From NCBI GenBank assembly GCA_024401925.1, contig JAKSKD010000006.1, forward strand, positions 20,463-84,462: a stretch of 64,000 nt of DNA, read 5' to 3'. Below the pieces are notes generated by a model. The model was not told the origin of the DNA. It worked only from the letters and a program-made list of their open reading frames with translations, and did not search any database. This DNA comes from Bacteroidales bacterium. GTDB lineage: Bacteria > Bacteroidota > Bacteroidia > Bacteroidales > UBA932. The position numbers and the translations under genes were made by a program. Positions 54,636-63,780 of the stretch are shown here, piece after piece (within the stretch, counting starts at the first letter, position 1; each line of letters opens with the position of its first letter).

Positions 54636-56825
54636 ATGAAGAAGATATTTTTTATTATTGCTACATTTGGTCTGGCTCTTTCCTGTACGCACACACCTGT
54701 CTCTCAGGACGGAACCGTCACTCTTGCCTCACCTGACGGAAATATCAACCTTGCGTTTACGCTTTGTAAGGATGGCTCAGTAAGATATTCCGTCAATTAT
54801 GGCGACACTCCTGTCATTCTTCCATCCCTGCTGGGTTTCGAGATGAGGGGAACAGTGAAGGCGGAGAAATTCGACTATGGAACATCTGACGTCACGAAGA
54901 ATGATGCCGTACCGTCATACTCTATGTCTGACGGTTTCGAGGTGCTTTCTTGCACTCCGTCCTCATTCGATGAAACCTGGTCTCCGGTCTGGGGCGAAGA
55001 GTCCGAGATTAGGAACCATTACAATGAACTTCTTGTGGAAATGAAGCAGAAAGAGTCCGGCAGGCTTATGAATATTCGTTTCAGAGCTTTCGATGACGGT
55101 ATAGGATTCCGCTACGAGTTCCCTGCTGGTCAGCCTCTGGTCTATTTCGTCATCAAGGAGGAACTCACGGAATTCGCGATGGCTTCAGACAATATTGCCT
55201 GGTGGATTCCGGGAGATTATGATACTCAGGAATATGAGTACAACCGTTGCAAGCTTTCCGAAATAAAGGACCATTTCTGGGAAAAGATGAGGTCTAATTC
55301 CAGTCAGACTCTATTCAGCACGGAAGGCGTCCAGACTGCGCTCCTGATGAAGACTCCGGAGAATCTCTATGTGACGGTCCACGAGGCTGCGCTCGTTGAT
55401 TATCCTTGCGCGAGCCTTCTTGTGGACGGAAGCAGACATTCTATGAGAATATGGCTGACTCCTGATGCGGAAGGGTGGAAGGGTAACCTCCAGACTCCGG
55501 CCGTAACTCCTTGGCGTACTGTTCAGATTGCTCCGTCTGCAACTGAACTTCTTGCTTCAAGGCTTGTGCTTAACCTTAACGAGCCTTGCGCTTATGATGA
55601 CGTAAGTTGGATTCATCCTGTGAAGTATATGGGAGTATGGTGGGAGATGATCTCAAATTATGGAAGCTGGAACTATACTGACGAGTTCCAGAGTGTCAAA
55701 CTCGGGGAGACTGATTTCGTTAACGCAAAGCCTAACGGCCGCCACAGCGGTAACAATGAGCGTGTAAGGCAATACATCGATTTCGCTTCCGAACACGGGT
55801 TCGATGCCCTGCTTATCGAAGGATGGAATATCGGTTGGGAGGACTGGGCGAACTGTGACAAGGACTATGTCTTTGATTTTCAGACTCCATATCCTGACTT
55901 CGATATTGCTGCGCTTAACGAGTATGCCCATTCGAAGGGTCTGAAGCTTATGATGCACCACGAGACATCCAGCAGTGTCCGCAATTACGAAAGGCATCTT
56001 GAGGCTGCATACAGCCTTATGAATAAGTACGGCTATGAGTCTGTCAAGTCCGGATATGTGGGTGATATCCTGCCCCAGGGACTGCATCATTACAGTCAGT
56101 GGACAAACAATCACTATCTCTATTGCGTGACTGAGGCCGCAAAGCATCATATTATGGTCAATGCACACGAGGCGGTACGTCCTACAGGTCTCTGCCGTAC
56201 ATATCCTAACCTCATCGGCAACGAGAGCGCTATGGGTACCGAGTATCAGGCATTCGGCGGCATTACTCCGGGTCATACGGCCATTCTTCCGTTCACCAGA
56301 CTCAACGGCGGCCCTATGGACTACACACCGGGAATATTCGAACAGAACCTGAAGGAATGGGCCGGAAATGACTCCCACGTAAACAGCACAATCTGCGGCC
56401 AGCTTGGTCTTTATCTTACAATGTATTCACCTTTGCAGATGGCGGCCGACACACCTGAGCATTACAGCGAGCATCTGGATGCGTTCAAATTTATCGAGGA
56501 TGTCGCAATCGACTGGAGTGAAAGCCGTTACCTTTTCGCGGAGCCTCAGGAATATGTGATTGTAGCAAGGAAATCAAAGACTGACGGCCGCTGGTTCTGT
56601 GGCGGAGTTACCGACGGGCAGGCAAGGGAATTCGACATTCCTCTTGATTATCTCGGCGAAGGAAACTATATTGCCACAATTTTTGCTGATGCACCGGATG
56701 CCGATTGCTACACCAACGAGAAGGCATACACAATCAGAGACGTGAATGTTTCCTCATCCGACTCAGTCCACGTTAGAATGGCACCGGGCGGTGGTTTTGC
56801 AATCAGTTTCAGAAAAGTGGAATAA
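54636..56825 (+). CDS. susB: SusB-like alpha-glucosidase, GH97 (inverting)
   Basis: A 729-residue lipoprotein (lipobox LALSC). GH97 releases glucose from the non-reducing end of maltodextrins. The catalytic glutamates of the inverting, calcium-dependent SusB type are all present: Glu443 (HHETSS), Glu512 (AHEAVRPTG) and Glu536 (GTEYQAFGG), with the same 24-residue spacing between the last two as in SusB. It begins 10 bp after the double GH13 gene and is followed by GH77 after 14 bp. It is likely periplasmic, as SusB is. Confidence 0.94.
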   Translation: MKKIFFIIATFGLALSCTHTPVSQDGTVTLASPDGNINLAFTLCKDGSVRYSVNYGDTPVILPSLLGFEMRGTVKAEKFDYGTSDVTKNDAVPSYSMSDGFEVLSCTPSSFDETWSPVWGEESEIRNHYNELLVEMKQKESGRLMNIRFRAFDDGIGFRYEFPAGQPLVYFVIKEELTEFAMASDNIAWWIPGDYDTQEYEYNRCKLSEIKDHFWEKMRSNSSQTLFSTEGVQTALLMKTPENLYVTVHEAALVDYPCASLLVDGSRHSMRIWLTPDAEGWKGNLQTPAVTPWRTVQIAPSATELLASRLVLNLNEPCAYDDVSWIHPVKYMGVWWEMISNYGSWNYTDEFQSVKLGETDFVNAKPNGRHSGNNERVRQYIDFASEHGFDALLIEGWNIGWEDWANCDKDYVFDFQTPYPDFDIAALNEYAHSKGLKLMMHHETSSSVRNYERHLEAAYSLMNKYGYESVKSGYVGDILPQGLHHYSQWTNNHYLYCVTEAAKHHIMVNAHEAVRPTGLCRTYPNLIGNESAMGTEYQAFGGITPGHTAILPFTRLNGGPMDYTPGIFEQNLKEWAGNDSHVNSTICGQLGLYLTMYSPLQMAADTPEHYSEHLDAFKFIEDVAIDWSESRYLFAEPQEYVIVARKSKTDGRWFCGGVTDGQAREFDIPLDYLGEGNYIATIFADAPDADCYTNEKAYTIRDVNVSSSDSVHVRMAPGGGFAISFRKVE

Positions 56826-56839
56826 TTTATACTTCAGCT

Positions 56840-58753
56840 ATGAAAGTAAAGTTCAGAATACAATACAACACAGTCTGGGGGCAGAGCCTCACGCTCATTG
56901 CCCGTGACGTGAAATATCCTATGCAGTGGGAGGATGGCGGATTCTGGTCTGTAACTCTCCCGAAATGTACTTCAGCAGATCTCAAGGACTACGGTTATGT
57001 CCTCATTGAAGATGGACTTATCCGCCGTACGGAATGGAAACACCATAGCCGCAAGGCTGAGTCAGGCACGAAAGAACTTCTTTGTGAGGATTCCTGGATT
57101 GACTGCCCTGTGAAGGGATGTCCTTTCCTCCGCGAGCATCAGGCCGCCATCTTTGACAAACCGGGATTCAGAGGCGCCGGGACGGCAATCCCTGTTTTCT
57201 CATTGAGGACTGTCGATGATTTCGGTATCGGTGAGTTCAGGGATCTCAGACCTTTGGTCGACTGGGCTGCGGCTACCGGACAGACCATCCTGCAGCTTCT
57301 TCCAGTCAATGATACGACCAGGAAAGGGGAGTGGAAGGACTCGTACCCGTACAGCCCTGTCTCTACTTTTGCTCTTCATCCTCTATACATACGCTTGCAG
57401 GATATCGGGGTCAAAGTCGATGCGAAATTCAAGAAATTACAGAAAGAATTGAATGATCTTCCGGAACTCGACTATCCGAAGGTGTTCAAGGCTAAGATGA
57501 AGTATATCCGCGCTGCCTATCTTGCAAATGGCATGTCAGATATGCAGAAACCTGCTTTCAAGAAATTCTATAAGGAGAACATTGGCTGGCTGGAAGAATA
57601 TGCAAGTTTCTGTGCCATACGTGACGGTCTTGAAAAAGAATATTACTGCTGGATGCAGTTCCACCTTGACAAGCAGTTCTCGGAAGAGGTTGATTATGCA
57701 AGAAGCCGGAATGTCTATTTCAAGGGTGACCTGCCTATTGGTGTAAGTGCCGACAGTGCTGAGGCATATTGGCATCCGGAACTCTTCAACCTTGATTCCA
57801 GTACCGGAGCACCTCCTGATTTTTTCAGTACTGAGGGACAGAACTGGGGCTTCCCGACATACAACTGGGATGAAATGGCAAAGGATGACTATGCGTGGTG
57901 GAAGAGCCGTCTGCGCAAGATGAGCCGTTATTTCGATGCTTTCCGCATAGACCACATCCTAGGATTCTTCCGTATCTGGGAAATTCCTGCTGAATTCAAA
58001 AGCGGACTCAACGGGCATTTTAATCCCGCTCTCCCATATTCCGAGAAAGAAATCAACGATATGTGTCTTCCTGTTGATGGACTTTTCCGCAGCGATCCGC
58101 GTCACCCGGGAATGTACCAGCCAATGATTACGCCTACAGGCAGAGAATCTCTCGAGCAATGGCAGAAAGATCGTTTTGACGGTCTGTACTATGATTTCTT
58201 CTATCATAGACACGATGCGTTCTGGAAACGTAATGCGGAAAAGAAACTTCCTGAACTTCTTGGCGCAACGGGAATGCTTGCCTGCGGAGAAGACCTTGGA
58301 ATGGTCCCTGACTGCGTTCCGGTTGTGATGGATCACGAGCGGATATTGTCCCTGGAAATGGAAAATATGGAAAAGGGAAGGCCTTGGCCTCATCTGAGCG
58401 TATGTGCGACATCAAGCCACGATATGGCTACCCTGCGTATGCAGAATGCTGAAAAGCTTGGTAATACAAGCGGATCGGATGATGCTGACCTTAGTCCTGA
58501 TGATGTCAGAACAATCATTATGCGTCATCTTGATTCTGCCTGCATGCTGGCCATTTTCCCACTTCAGGATTGGATGGCACTTGACCGGAATCTCAGGCGT
58601 AAAGATTATATGAATGAGAGAATAAACCAGCCTGCCGACCCTGATAATCACTGGCGCTTCCGCATTCATATAGACCTGAATGAACTGCTTACAGACAAGG
58701 CCGGATACTTGAATGATGAGATAAGGAATCTGCTTTTGGAATCCTGCCGTTAG
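56840..58753 (+). CDS. malQ: 4-alpha-glucanotransferase, GH77, with one N-terminal CBM20-like domain
   Basis: Disproportionates maltodextrins. The 637-residue protein has no signal peptide, so it is cytoplasmic. Residues 1-95 resemble a starch-binding CBM20 (FRIQYNTVWGQSL). The GH77 core carries the catalytic set Asp371 (FRIDHILG), Glu484 (CGEDLG) and Asp528 (SSHDMATLR). Bacteroidota and plant DPE2-type enzymes often have two CBM20 units and about 890 residues, so this one appears to have lost one unit and some inserts. It is the last gene of the starch operon and would handle sugars brought in by the MFS carrier. Confidence 0.92.
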   Translation: MKVKFRIQYNTVWGQSLTLIARDVKYPMQWEDGGFWSVTLPKCTSADLKDYGYVLIEDGLIRRTEWKHHSRKAESGTKELLCEDSWIDCPVKGCPFLREHQAAIFDKPGFRGAGTAIPVFSLRTVDDFGIGEFRDLRPLVDWAAATGQTILQLLPVNDTTRKGEWKDSYPYSPVSTFALHPLYIRLQDIGVKVDAKFKKLQKELNDLPELDYPKVFKAKMKYIRAAYLANGMSDMQKPAFKKFYKENIGWLEEYASFCAIRDGLEKEYYCWMQFHLDKQFSEEVDYARSRNVYFKGDLPIGVSADSAEAYWHPELFNLDSSTGAPPDFFSTEGQNWGFPTYNWDEMAKDDYAWWKSRLRKMSRYFDAFRIDHILGFFRIWEIPAEFKSGLNGHFNPALPYSEKEINDMCLPVDGLFRSDPRHPGMYQPMITPTGRESLEQWQKDRFDGLYYDFFYHRHDAFWKRNAEKKLPELLGATGMLACGEDLGMVPDCVPVVMDHERILSLEMENMEKGRPWPHLSVCATSSHDMATLRMQNAEKLGNTSGSDDADLSPDDVRTIIMRHLDSACMLAIFPLQDWMALDRNLRRKDYMNERINQPADPDNHWRFRIHIDLNELLTDKAGYLNDEIRNLLLESCR

Positions 58754-58822
58754 CTCTTTGTTTGAAAAAGTTCTTCAAATTCAAGATATTTTGACTAACT
58801 TTCGACCCGTAAATTTTAGGTT

Positions 58823-59545
58823 ATGAAGAAGATTGTAATATTTTTCGCTGCGACAGTAATCCTTTCCGGCTTGATTTCTTGTAACAAAGTTGAAAAGGAT
58901 ATGTTTTCCTGCTATTCTTCGGTAACTTTCAAGACTCAGGAGGACGGTACCCTTTTCCTTGAAGTTGACGATACAACTGCAATTATTCCTGTGAACTATA
59001 CAACTTACCCGTTCAAAGGCTATCCGGAGAAAAGAGGTGTTGCTACATATCTGACTGATTTTTCAACAACTAAATCCCTTCCTGGCTATAAACGTACCTT
59101 TGATGTCACACTCACCCAAATGGATACAGTTTATACAAAAAATCCTGTAGCCAGTACAGGTTCAGCGGAAGGTGATGATACTCTTTATGGCAAGGATAAG
59201 CTTGGAATCTATTTCTCGGGATTTCCATACACGACAGTGGAGGACGGTTACCTGTTCCTCTCGTTCTCGTTAATGGCCGGTGGTTCTATCCCGCATGACA
59301 TCAATCTTGTTACAGGACTGAACCCGGATGACCCGTATGAAATTGAACTGCGTCACAATGCACATTCCGATGCCCCGTTATATCAATTTGACGGTACGGT
59401 AAACTTCTCTCTCAAAGACCTTCCTGACACCAACGGGGAAACAGTTGATCTGACTCTGAAATGGACCAGCCTTGTCTCCGGAGAGAAAGAATCCTTTAAG
59501 TTCAAATATTGCAGCCGTACAGACTGGCCTGTTCCGAACCTGTAG
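58823..59545 (+). CDS. NigD-like lipoprotein
   Basis: A 240-residue lipoprotein (lipobox GLISC). The two-part beta-sandwich pattern, GIYFSGFPYTTVEDGYLFLSF split in the middle by short turns, and the C-terminal TVDLTLKWTS segment resemble the NigD-like family of Bacteroidota. The biochemical role of this family is not established. It starts 69 bp after malQ behind a weak -7-like TAACTTTC (58796-58803), so it may have its own promoter. Confidence 0.75.
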   Translation: MKKIVIFFAATVILSGLISCNKVEKDMFSCYSSVTFKTQEDGTLFLEVDDTTAIIPVNYTTYPFKGYPEKRGVATYLTDFSTTKSLPGYKRTFDVTLTQMDTVYTKNPVASTGSAEGDDTLYGKDKLGIYFSGFPYTTVEDGYLFLSFSLMAGGSIPHDINLVTGLNPDDPYEIELRHNAHSDAPLYQFDGTVNFSLKDLPDTNGETVDLTLKWTSLVSGEKESFKFKYCSRTDWPVPNL

Positions 59546-59582
59546 ATGGAACAAACTGATTAATAATGCTAAAACCTAAAAT

Positions 59583-60719
59583 ATGCCTATCACAATTAAG
59601 GAGGTCAAAACACGCCGTGAATTGACCGATTTTATCAATTTTCCGGAGCGACTGTATAAGGACAACCCTTTTTATGTTCCGAAGCTGTTCTTTGATCAGT
59701 TTGATACACTTGATCCTAAACACAATCCCGCAGCCTCTTTCTGTGAATCTGCACTGTACCTTGCATACAAGGATGGCAAACTTGCCGGCCGTGTTGCCGC
59801 TATTGTGAACAATAAGGCAAATGCCCAGTGGAACCACAATGAGGTGCGTTTCGGATGGTATGATTTCATTGATGATATCGAGGTGTCCAAGGCTTTGATG
59901 AACAAAGTGGAGGAGTTCGGACGCGAGAGAAAGATGGATTCGATAGTCGGCCCGCTCGGCTTCACGGATTTTGACCCTGAAGGAATGCTTGTCGATGGCT
60001 ATGACAAGCAGGGGACTATGGCACTGATTTATAACTATCCTTATTATAATGACCATGTGGTCGCTTTAGGATTTGAAAAAGATACCGACTGGTTGGAATG
60101 GCGCTATAAAGTTCCGGAGAAACTGCCCGAAAGGTTAGACAGGATGGCTTCCTTAATCGAAGAACGCTCCAATGTGCATTTGGTCAAATTGACACGCAAA
60201 ATGGTCAAGAAACGCGGTTATGGCCGAAAGATATTCAACCTCATCAATATCTGCTACAAGGACCTGTATAATTTTACAGTACTGCCTGATTCGATGGCGG
60301 ACAAGTATATGGATTTTTATCTCAGTGTCCTTGACCTCAATTATGTGTCAGTGATTGAGAATGAGAAAAATGAACTGGTTGCTTTCGGCGTCACTATGCC
60401 GTCTCTCGCCAGGGCGCTTCAAAAGAGCAGAGGAATGCTGTTTCCTTTCGGCTGGATTCCTATTCTCAAGGATTTGTTTATCAAGCACGATGAAGGAGTA
60501 GAGATGCTCCTGATTGGTGTTCGCCCTGATTATCAGAAACAGGGAGTGCCTACTCTCCTTTTTTATGATTTATGCAATATGTATATCAAAGCTGGGCTAA
60601 AGTGGGCGGAAACAAATGCTATTCTTGAGGATAACTTCAAGATCCAGACCCTCTGGCGGGATTTTGAAATTCTTGCCACGAAACGGAGGCGTGCATATAT
60701 CAAGAAACTCAACAGATAA
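59583..60719 (+). CDS. GNAT-fold acyltransferase-like protein
   Basis: A 378-residue cytoplasmic protein. The second half contains a GNAT acetyl-CoA motif, LLIGVRPDYQKQGVPTLLF, and the late NAILEDNFKIQTLWRDF stretch common in this Bacteroidota group, where Asn and Trp/Phe frame the final strand. The N-terminal half (RELTDFINFPERLYKDNPFYVP) is also typical of these long GNAT-like proteins. The substrate is unknown. It is followed after 5 bp by the Gfo/Idh gene, probably in the same transcript. Confidence 0.75.
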   Translation: MPITIKEVKTRRELTDFINFPERLYKDNPFYVPKLFFDQFDTLDPKHNPAASFCESALYLAYKDGKLAGRVAAIVNNKANAQWNHNEVRFGWYDFIDDIEVSKALMNKVEEFGRERKMDSIVGPLGFTDFDPEGMLVDGYDKQGTMALIYNYPYYNDHVVALGFEKDTDWLEWRYKVPEKLPERLDRMASLIEERSNVHLVKLTRKMVKKRGYGRKIFNLINICYKDLYNFTVLPDSMADKYMDFYLSVLDLNYVSVIENEKNELVAFGVTMPSLARALQKSRGMLFPFGWIPILKDLFIKHDEGVEMLLIGVRPDYQKQGVPTLLFYDLCNMYIKAGLKWAETNAILEDNFKIQTLWRDFEILATKRRRAYIKKLNR

Positions 60720-60724
60720 CCGAT

Positions 60725-61705
60725 ATGGATATTTTCAATGTAGGAATAATAGGTGCCGGATGGATTGCGGACAAGATGTCCCTTACTCTAGCGAGTATGA
60801 AGGATATCAAAGTCAAGGCGATTGCATCACGCGACCAGGCCAAAGCTGATGCCTTTGCGAAACAATATGGGATAGAACGGGCATATGGCAGCTACGCGCA
60901 GCTTGTTGAAGATCCTGACATTGATCTGGTGTATATTGCCACTCCTCATTCGCATCATTTCGAGCATGCGTCCCTCGCTATCAATGCCGGCAAACCTGTC
61001 CTTTGCGAAAAAGCCTTTACTGCAAACGCAGATGAGGCTGAAAGGCTGATTGCCCTTGCTGATGAGAAAAAGGTATTCCTGTCAGAAGCTGTATGGACAC
61101 GGTATATGCCATTGTCCTATAAGGTTAAGGAATTGATTGATAAAGGTGAAATTGGTACTCCGCGGCTGATTTCGTCAAGCCTGTGCTATTCTATGGTCGG
61201 AAAGGAAAGGATAATGAGGCCTGACCTTTGCGGAGGTGCTTTGCTTGATCTTGGCGTTTATTGCCTGAACTTTGCAAGAATGTATTTCGGCGGCGACATC
61301 GCTTCTGTTGTTTCATCTGCAGAATTGTTCGAGACTGGTACGGACAAGTACAATTCGATGCGTCTTACCTACGCTGATGGAAAGATTGCTGATCTGCGTT
61401 CCAGCGCAATTGCGCGTTGCAACAGGGAGGGGATTGTCTGTGGCGATGACGGATATATTGTCGTAGAGAATATCAATTGCCCGGAAGCAGTGAAACTTTA
61501 CAGGGATTATCAGCTTGTGGAGGAATTCAAAGTGCCGTCGAATCAGATTACCGGATATGAATATGAAGTCTTCGCCTGCCGGGATGCTCTTCGCGAAGGT
61601 CGCCTTGAGACACCGCAGATGCCACATCATGAAACTGTCGAGATTATGAAGATGATGGATTCAATGAGGGTCGAATGGGGTGTCCGTTTCCCGGCTGACA
61701 AATAG
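60725..61705 (+). CDS. Gfo/Idh/MocA-family oxidoreductase
   Basis: A 326-residue NAD(P)-dependent dehydrogenase. The Rossmann start NVGIIGAGWIADKM, VYIATPHSHHFEHA (about residues 76-89) and the catalytic CEKAFT (Lys in EKP-like motif, about residue 97) are typical, as is GGALLDLGVYCLN in the C-terminal domain. Family members act on sugars, inositols or dihydrodiols; the substrate cannot be told. It follows the GNAT gene by 5 bp. Confidence 0.88.
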   Translation: MDIFNVGIIGAGWIADKMSLTLASMKDIKVKAIASRDQAKADAFAKQYGIERAYGSYAQLVEDPDIDLVYIATPHSHHFEHASLAINAGKPVLCEKAFTANADEAERLIALADEKKVFLSEAVWTRYMPLSYKVKELIDKGEIGTPRLISSSLCYSMVGKERIMRPDLCGGALLDLGVYCLNFARMYFGGDIASVVSSAELFETGTDKYNSMRLTYADGKIADLRSSAIARCNREGIVCGDDGYIVVENINCPEAVKLYRDYQLVEEFKVPSNQITGYEYEVFACRDALREGRLETPQMPHHETVEIMKMMDSMRVEWGVRFPADK

Positions 61706-61749
61706 TTTTGGAAATTCATTAACAAATCGTGAAGATTTTCGTCTTATAG

Positions 61750-61780
61750 TCGGAGCATCCGGACAAACGGGTCGCTCCGA
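61750..61780. promoter_or_regulatory. Inverted repeat upstream of the ECF-sigma cluster
   Basis: TCGGAGC and GCTCCGA form a perfect 7-bp inverted repeat with 17 bases between, which can add a 3-bp inner stem CCG/CGG. It ends 14 bases before the ATG at 61795. No T-run follows, so an operator or leader hairpin is more likely than a terminator. Confidence 0.35.
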
Positions 61781-61794
61781 TATTTGTATAAGTT

Positions 61795-62298
61795 ATGAAA
61801 AGAACATTAATTACCCTTATGGCAATCTGTTTTGCCTCAATGTGCCTCTGCGCTGAAATGATGGCTGTTACAAAGAACAGGCTGATGGCCCTTGTGCAGG
61901 ATGTGAAACCCTATGACGGAGTGGAACTCGTCAAAGTCGGAAGCCTGGGTACCGCGGCGATAAAGGCCCTTGTCAAGTTAGGCGCCGTCATAGATGATGA
62001 AGATGCCAGAAATGCACTTGAAATTATTAAGGGAATAAACAAGGTGGTTATTCTGGATTATGAGGACTGTGATGACGCAGTAAAGGCAAAGATTACTGCC
62101 AAGGCGGCCAAAGCGCTCGCCGGCTCAGATCTTCTGATGGAAGTCAAGGATGGGGAAGACCATATGCAGATGTACGGTGTCGTTGAAGGCGATGGCTCGG
62201 AGGTCCGCGATTTCGTGATGTATGACAGCGAAGGCTGTGCTCTGATATGCTTGTTCGGACGTATCAATGTGGATACAGTGATGAAGCTGGCGAAATAG
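61795..62298 (+). CDS. DUF4252-like secreted protein
   Basis: A 167-residue protein with a signal peptide (LMAICFASMCLCAE). The C-terminal half (VKDGEDHMQMYGVVEGDG, DFVMYDSEGCALICLFG) matches the DUF4252 pattern seen again in the gene at 63178. The function is unknown. It is the first gene of a four-gene set with an ECF sigma factor, starting 9 bp before it, so it may be both target and component of that regulon. Confidence 0.75.
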   Translation: MKRTLITLMAICFASMCLCAEMMAVTKNRLMALVQDVKPYDGVELVKVGSLGTAAIKALVKLGAVIDDEDARNALEIIKGINKVVILDYEDCDDAVKAKITAKAAKALAGSDLLMEVKDGEDHMQMYGVVEGDGSEVRDFVMYDSEGCALICLFGRINVDTVMKLAK

Positions 62299-62307
62299 GG
62301 ATATGCT

Positions 62308-62796
62308 ATGAACGGACGGGAATTCTCAGATATCTATCTTCCGCTGTCGGATAATTTCTACAGGGTGGCTTTGTACCTTCTTGAAGATTCCGATGACGCA
62401 GAGGATGCCGTCCAGGACCTGTATATCAAGTTGTGGAACTCCCGTGACACACTGGATGCCGTACATAATCCCGGCGCATACGGAATCACGTTGCTGCGGA
62501 ACTTGTGTATAGACAGGATAAGGAGCAAAGGACGCAGGAGACGGAAAGATGTGGATGATATCGTCTCGGATGCTGGGGGAGCCGATGAAACTATGACGCA
62601 GAAAGAGAGATTGGGATGTGTTATGCGGGCTCTTTCGAGGCTTTCGGATGGCCAGAGGGCTATTCTCAGAATGAAGGTTATTGAAGATTTGTCTTATGAA
62701 GAGATACAGAAGCGTACAGGAATAAGTTATATCTCGCTGAGAGTAATGGTCAGTCAGGCGAGGAAAAAATTGAAAAACAGTTATGAAAAAGATTGA
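62308..62796 (+). CDS. ECF-type RNA polymerase sigma factor
   Basis: A 162-residue sigma factor. Region 2 is seen in DAEDAVQDLYIKLWNSRDTL and NLCIDRIRSKGRR, and region 4 in ALSRLSDGQRAILRMKVIEDLSYEEI with the helix-turn-helix continuing to SLRVMVSQARKKLK. It overlaps the next gene by 14 bp. Together with that membrane protein and two DUF4252 proteins it forms a compact cluster common in Bacteroidota. Confidence 0.92.
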   Translation: MNGREFSDIYLPLSDNFYRVALYLLEDSDDAEDAVQDLYIKLWNSRDTLDAVHNPGAYGITLLRNLCIDRIRSKGRRRRKDVDDIVSDAGGADETMTQKERLGCVMRALSRLSDGQRAILRMKVIEDLSYEEIQKRTGISYISLRVMVSQARKKLKNSYEKD

Positions 62797-63178
62797 AGAT
62801 ATAGAAAACATAAGTCTTGAGACTTTGGAGGCTATTTCCGTAGATGCTGGAAGGGAAGTCCCGGAGGGCCTGAAGAACAGGATACGGGATGCCATTCTTG
62901 CCAATGATGTAATCAGTACGGCGCAGAAGCTGAATCCGGTCATTCGCATTGCCCTTCCTGCCGTTTCTTTTGCGCTTGCAGCATCTCTTGCTGTATTACT
63001 TTTGATGCCGCACGTTCCGAAAGATACATTCGAGGACCCTCTTGAAGCCTATGCAGAGGTCGAGAAGACACTGGCTTATATTTCCTCAAAGGTCGGAACC
63101 GGCCGCGATATCGCTGGGGAAGCTGCGCCTCTGATTGAAAAGACAGTTAATTATTCAGATAAAATTATCATCAAATAA
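62783..63178 (+). CDS. Single-pass membrane protein, probable anti-sigma-like partner
   Basis: A 131-residue protein with an acidic N-terminal cytoplasmic part (about 50 residues), one membrane segment (IALPAVSFALAASLAVLLLM, about residues 56-75) and a short C-terminal tail. This layout and the 14-bp overlap with the sigma gene fit an anti-sigma factor, but no zinc-binding or known anti-sigma domain is recognisable. Its last base overlaps the next start. Confidence 0.6.
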   Translation: MKKIEDIENISLETLEAISVDAGREVPEGLKNRIRDAILANDVISTAQKLNPVIRIALPAVSFALAASLAVLLLMPHVPKDTFEDPLEAYAEVEKTLAYISSKVGTGRDIAGEAAPLIEKTVNYSDKIIIK

Positions 63179-63651
63179 TGAAAAAGTTTTTTTTGACAGC
63201 AGTATTCATCCTGGTTGCGCTCAGCGCTTCAGCCCAGGACGCGAACAATATTTATAAGAAATACTCGGATGCTTCTAACGTGAGCTCCGTGTTCATATCA
63301 CCGGCAATGTTTAAGCTGCTGGGGAAGCTCCCGGACGTGCAGGTCAATGAGTCTGAAGTGAACTTCAGCAATGTCGTGAAGTCTATGAGAGGGATGTATG
63401 TCATTGACAGTGAGAATTCAAGTATTAATGCAGATCTCCGGAAAGATGTAGAAAAACTTGTTGATTCAGGACGTTATGAACTTTTGATGGAGGCTCGGGA
63501 TAACGGCGAGAAATTCAATATCTATATCGTTCCGAAAGGGGAAAATGTATCTTCTTTTGTGCTGTTTGCCAACGAAGGTGAAGAATGTACTTTCATCTGC
63601 ATCGACGGAGATATCTCTATGAAGGAACTCCAGAAGATGCTTAATGAGTAG
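63178..63651 (+). CDS. DUF4252-family secreted protein
   Basis: A 157-residue protein with a signal peptide (VALSASAQ). The body matches DUF4252: NVSSVFISPAMFKLLG, ELLMEARDNGEKFNIYI and the late EECTFICIDGDISMKEL. The function is unknown. It overlaps the membrane-protein gene by one base (ATG in TAATG). Two family members thus bracket the sigma and membrane genes. Confidence 0.8.
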   Translation: MKKFFLTAVFILVALSASAQDANNIYKKYSDASNVSSVFISPAMFKLLGKLPDVQVNESEVNFSNVVKSMRGMYVIDSENSSINADLRKDVEKLVDSGRYELLMEARDNGEKFNIYIVPKGENVSSFVLFANEGEECTFICIDGDISMKELQKMLNE

Positions 63652-63653
63652 CC

Positions 63654-63731
63654 TTATTCGTAAATGGCGACAAGCGCGGATACAAGTCCTCCCTGGCTTT
63701 CACCAATAAGTACAGAACCAAAGCCCGGACT
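63654..63731 (-). pseudogene. Relic of an alpha/beta-hydrolase gene (nucleophile-elbow fragment)
   Basis: On the minus strand about 26 codons ending in a stop read SVLIGESQGGLVSALVAIYE. GESQGG followed by LVSALVA is the nucleophile elbow of alpha/beta-hydrolases. The oxyanion region before it and the Asp and His after it are missing. The stop lies 2 bp from the stop of the plus-strand DUF4252 gene. It is probably a decayed remnant; a chance match is less likely but possible. Confidence 0.4.
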
Positions 63732-63780
63732 AATCAAAAAATTTGAAACCTTTCCGTTTTTTACGTATTTTCGCGGACGG

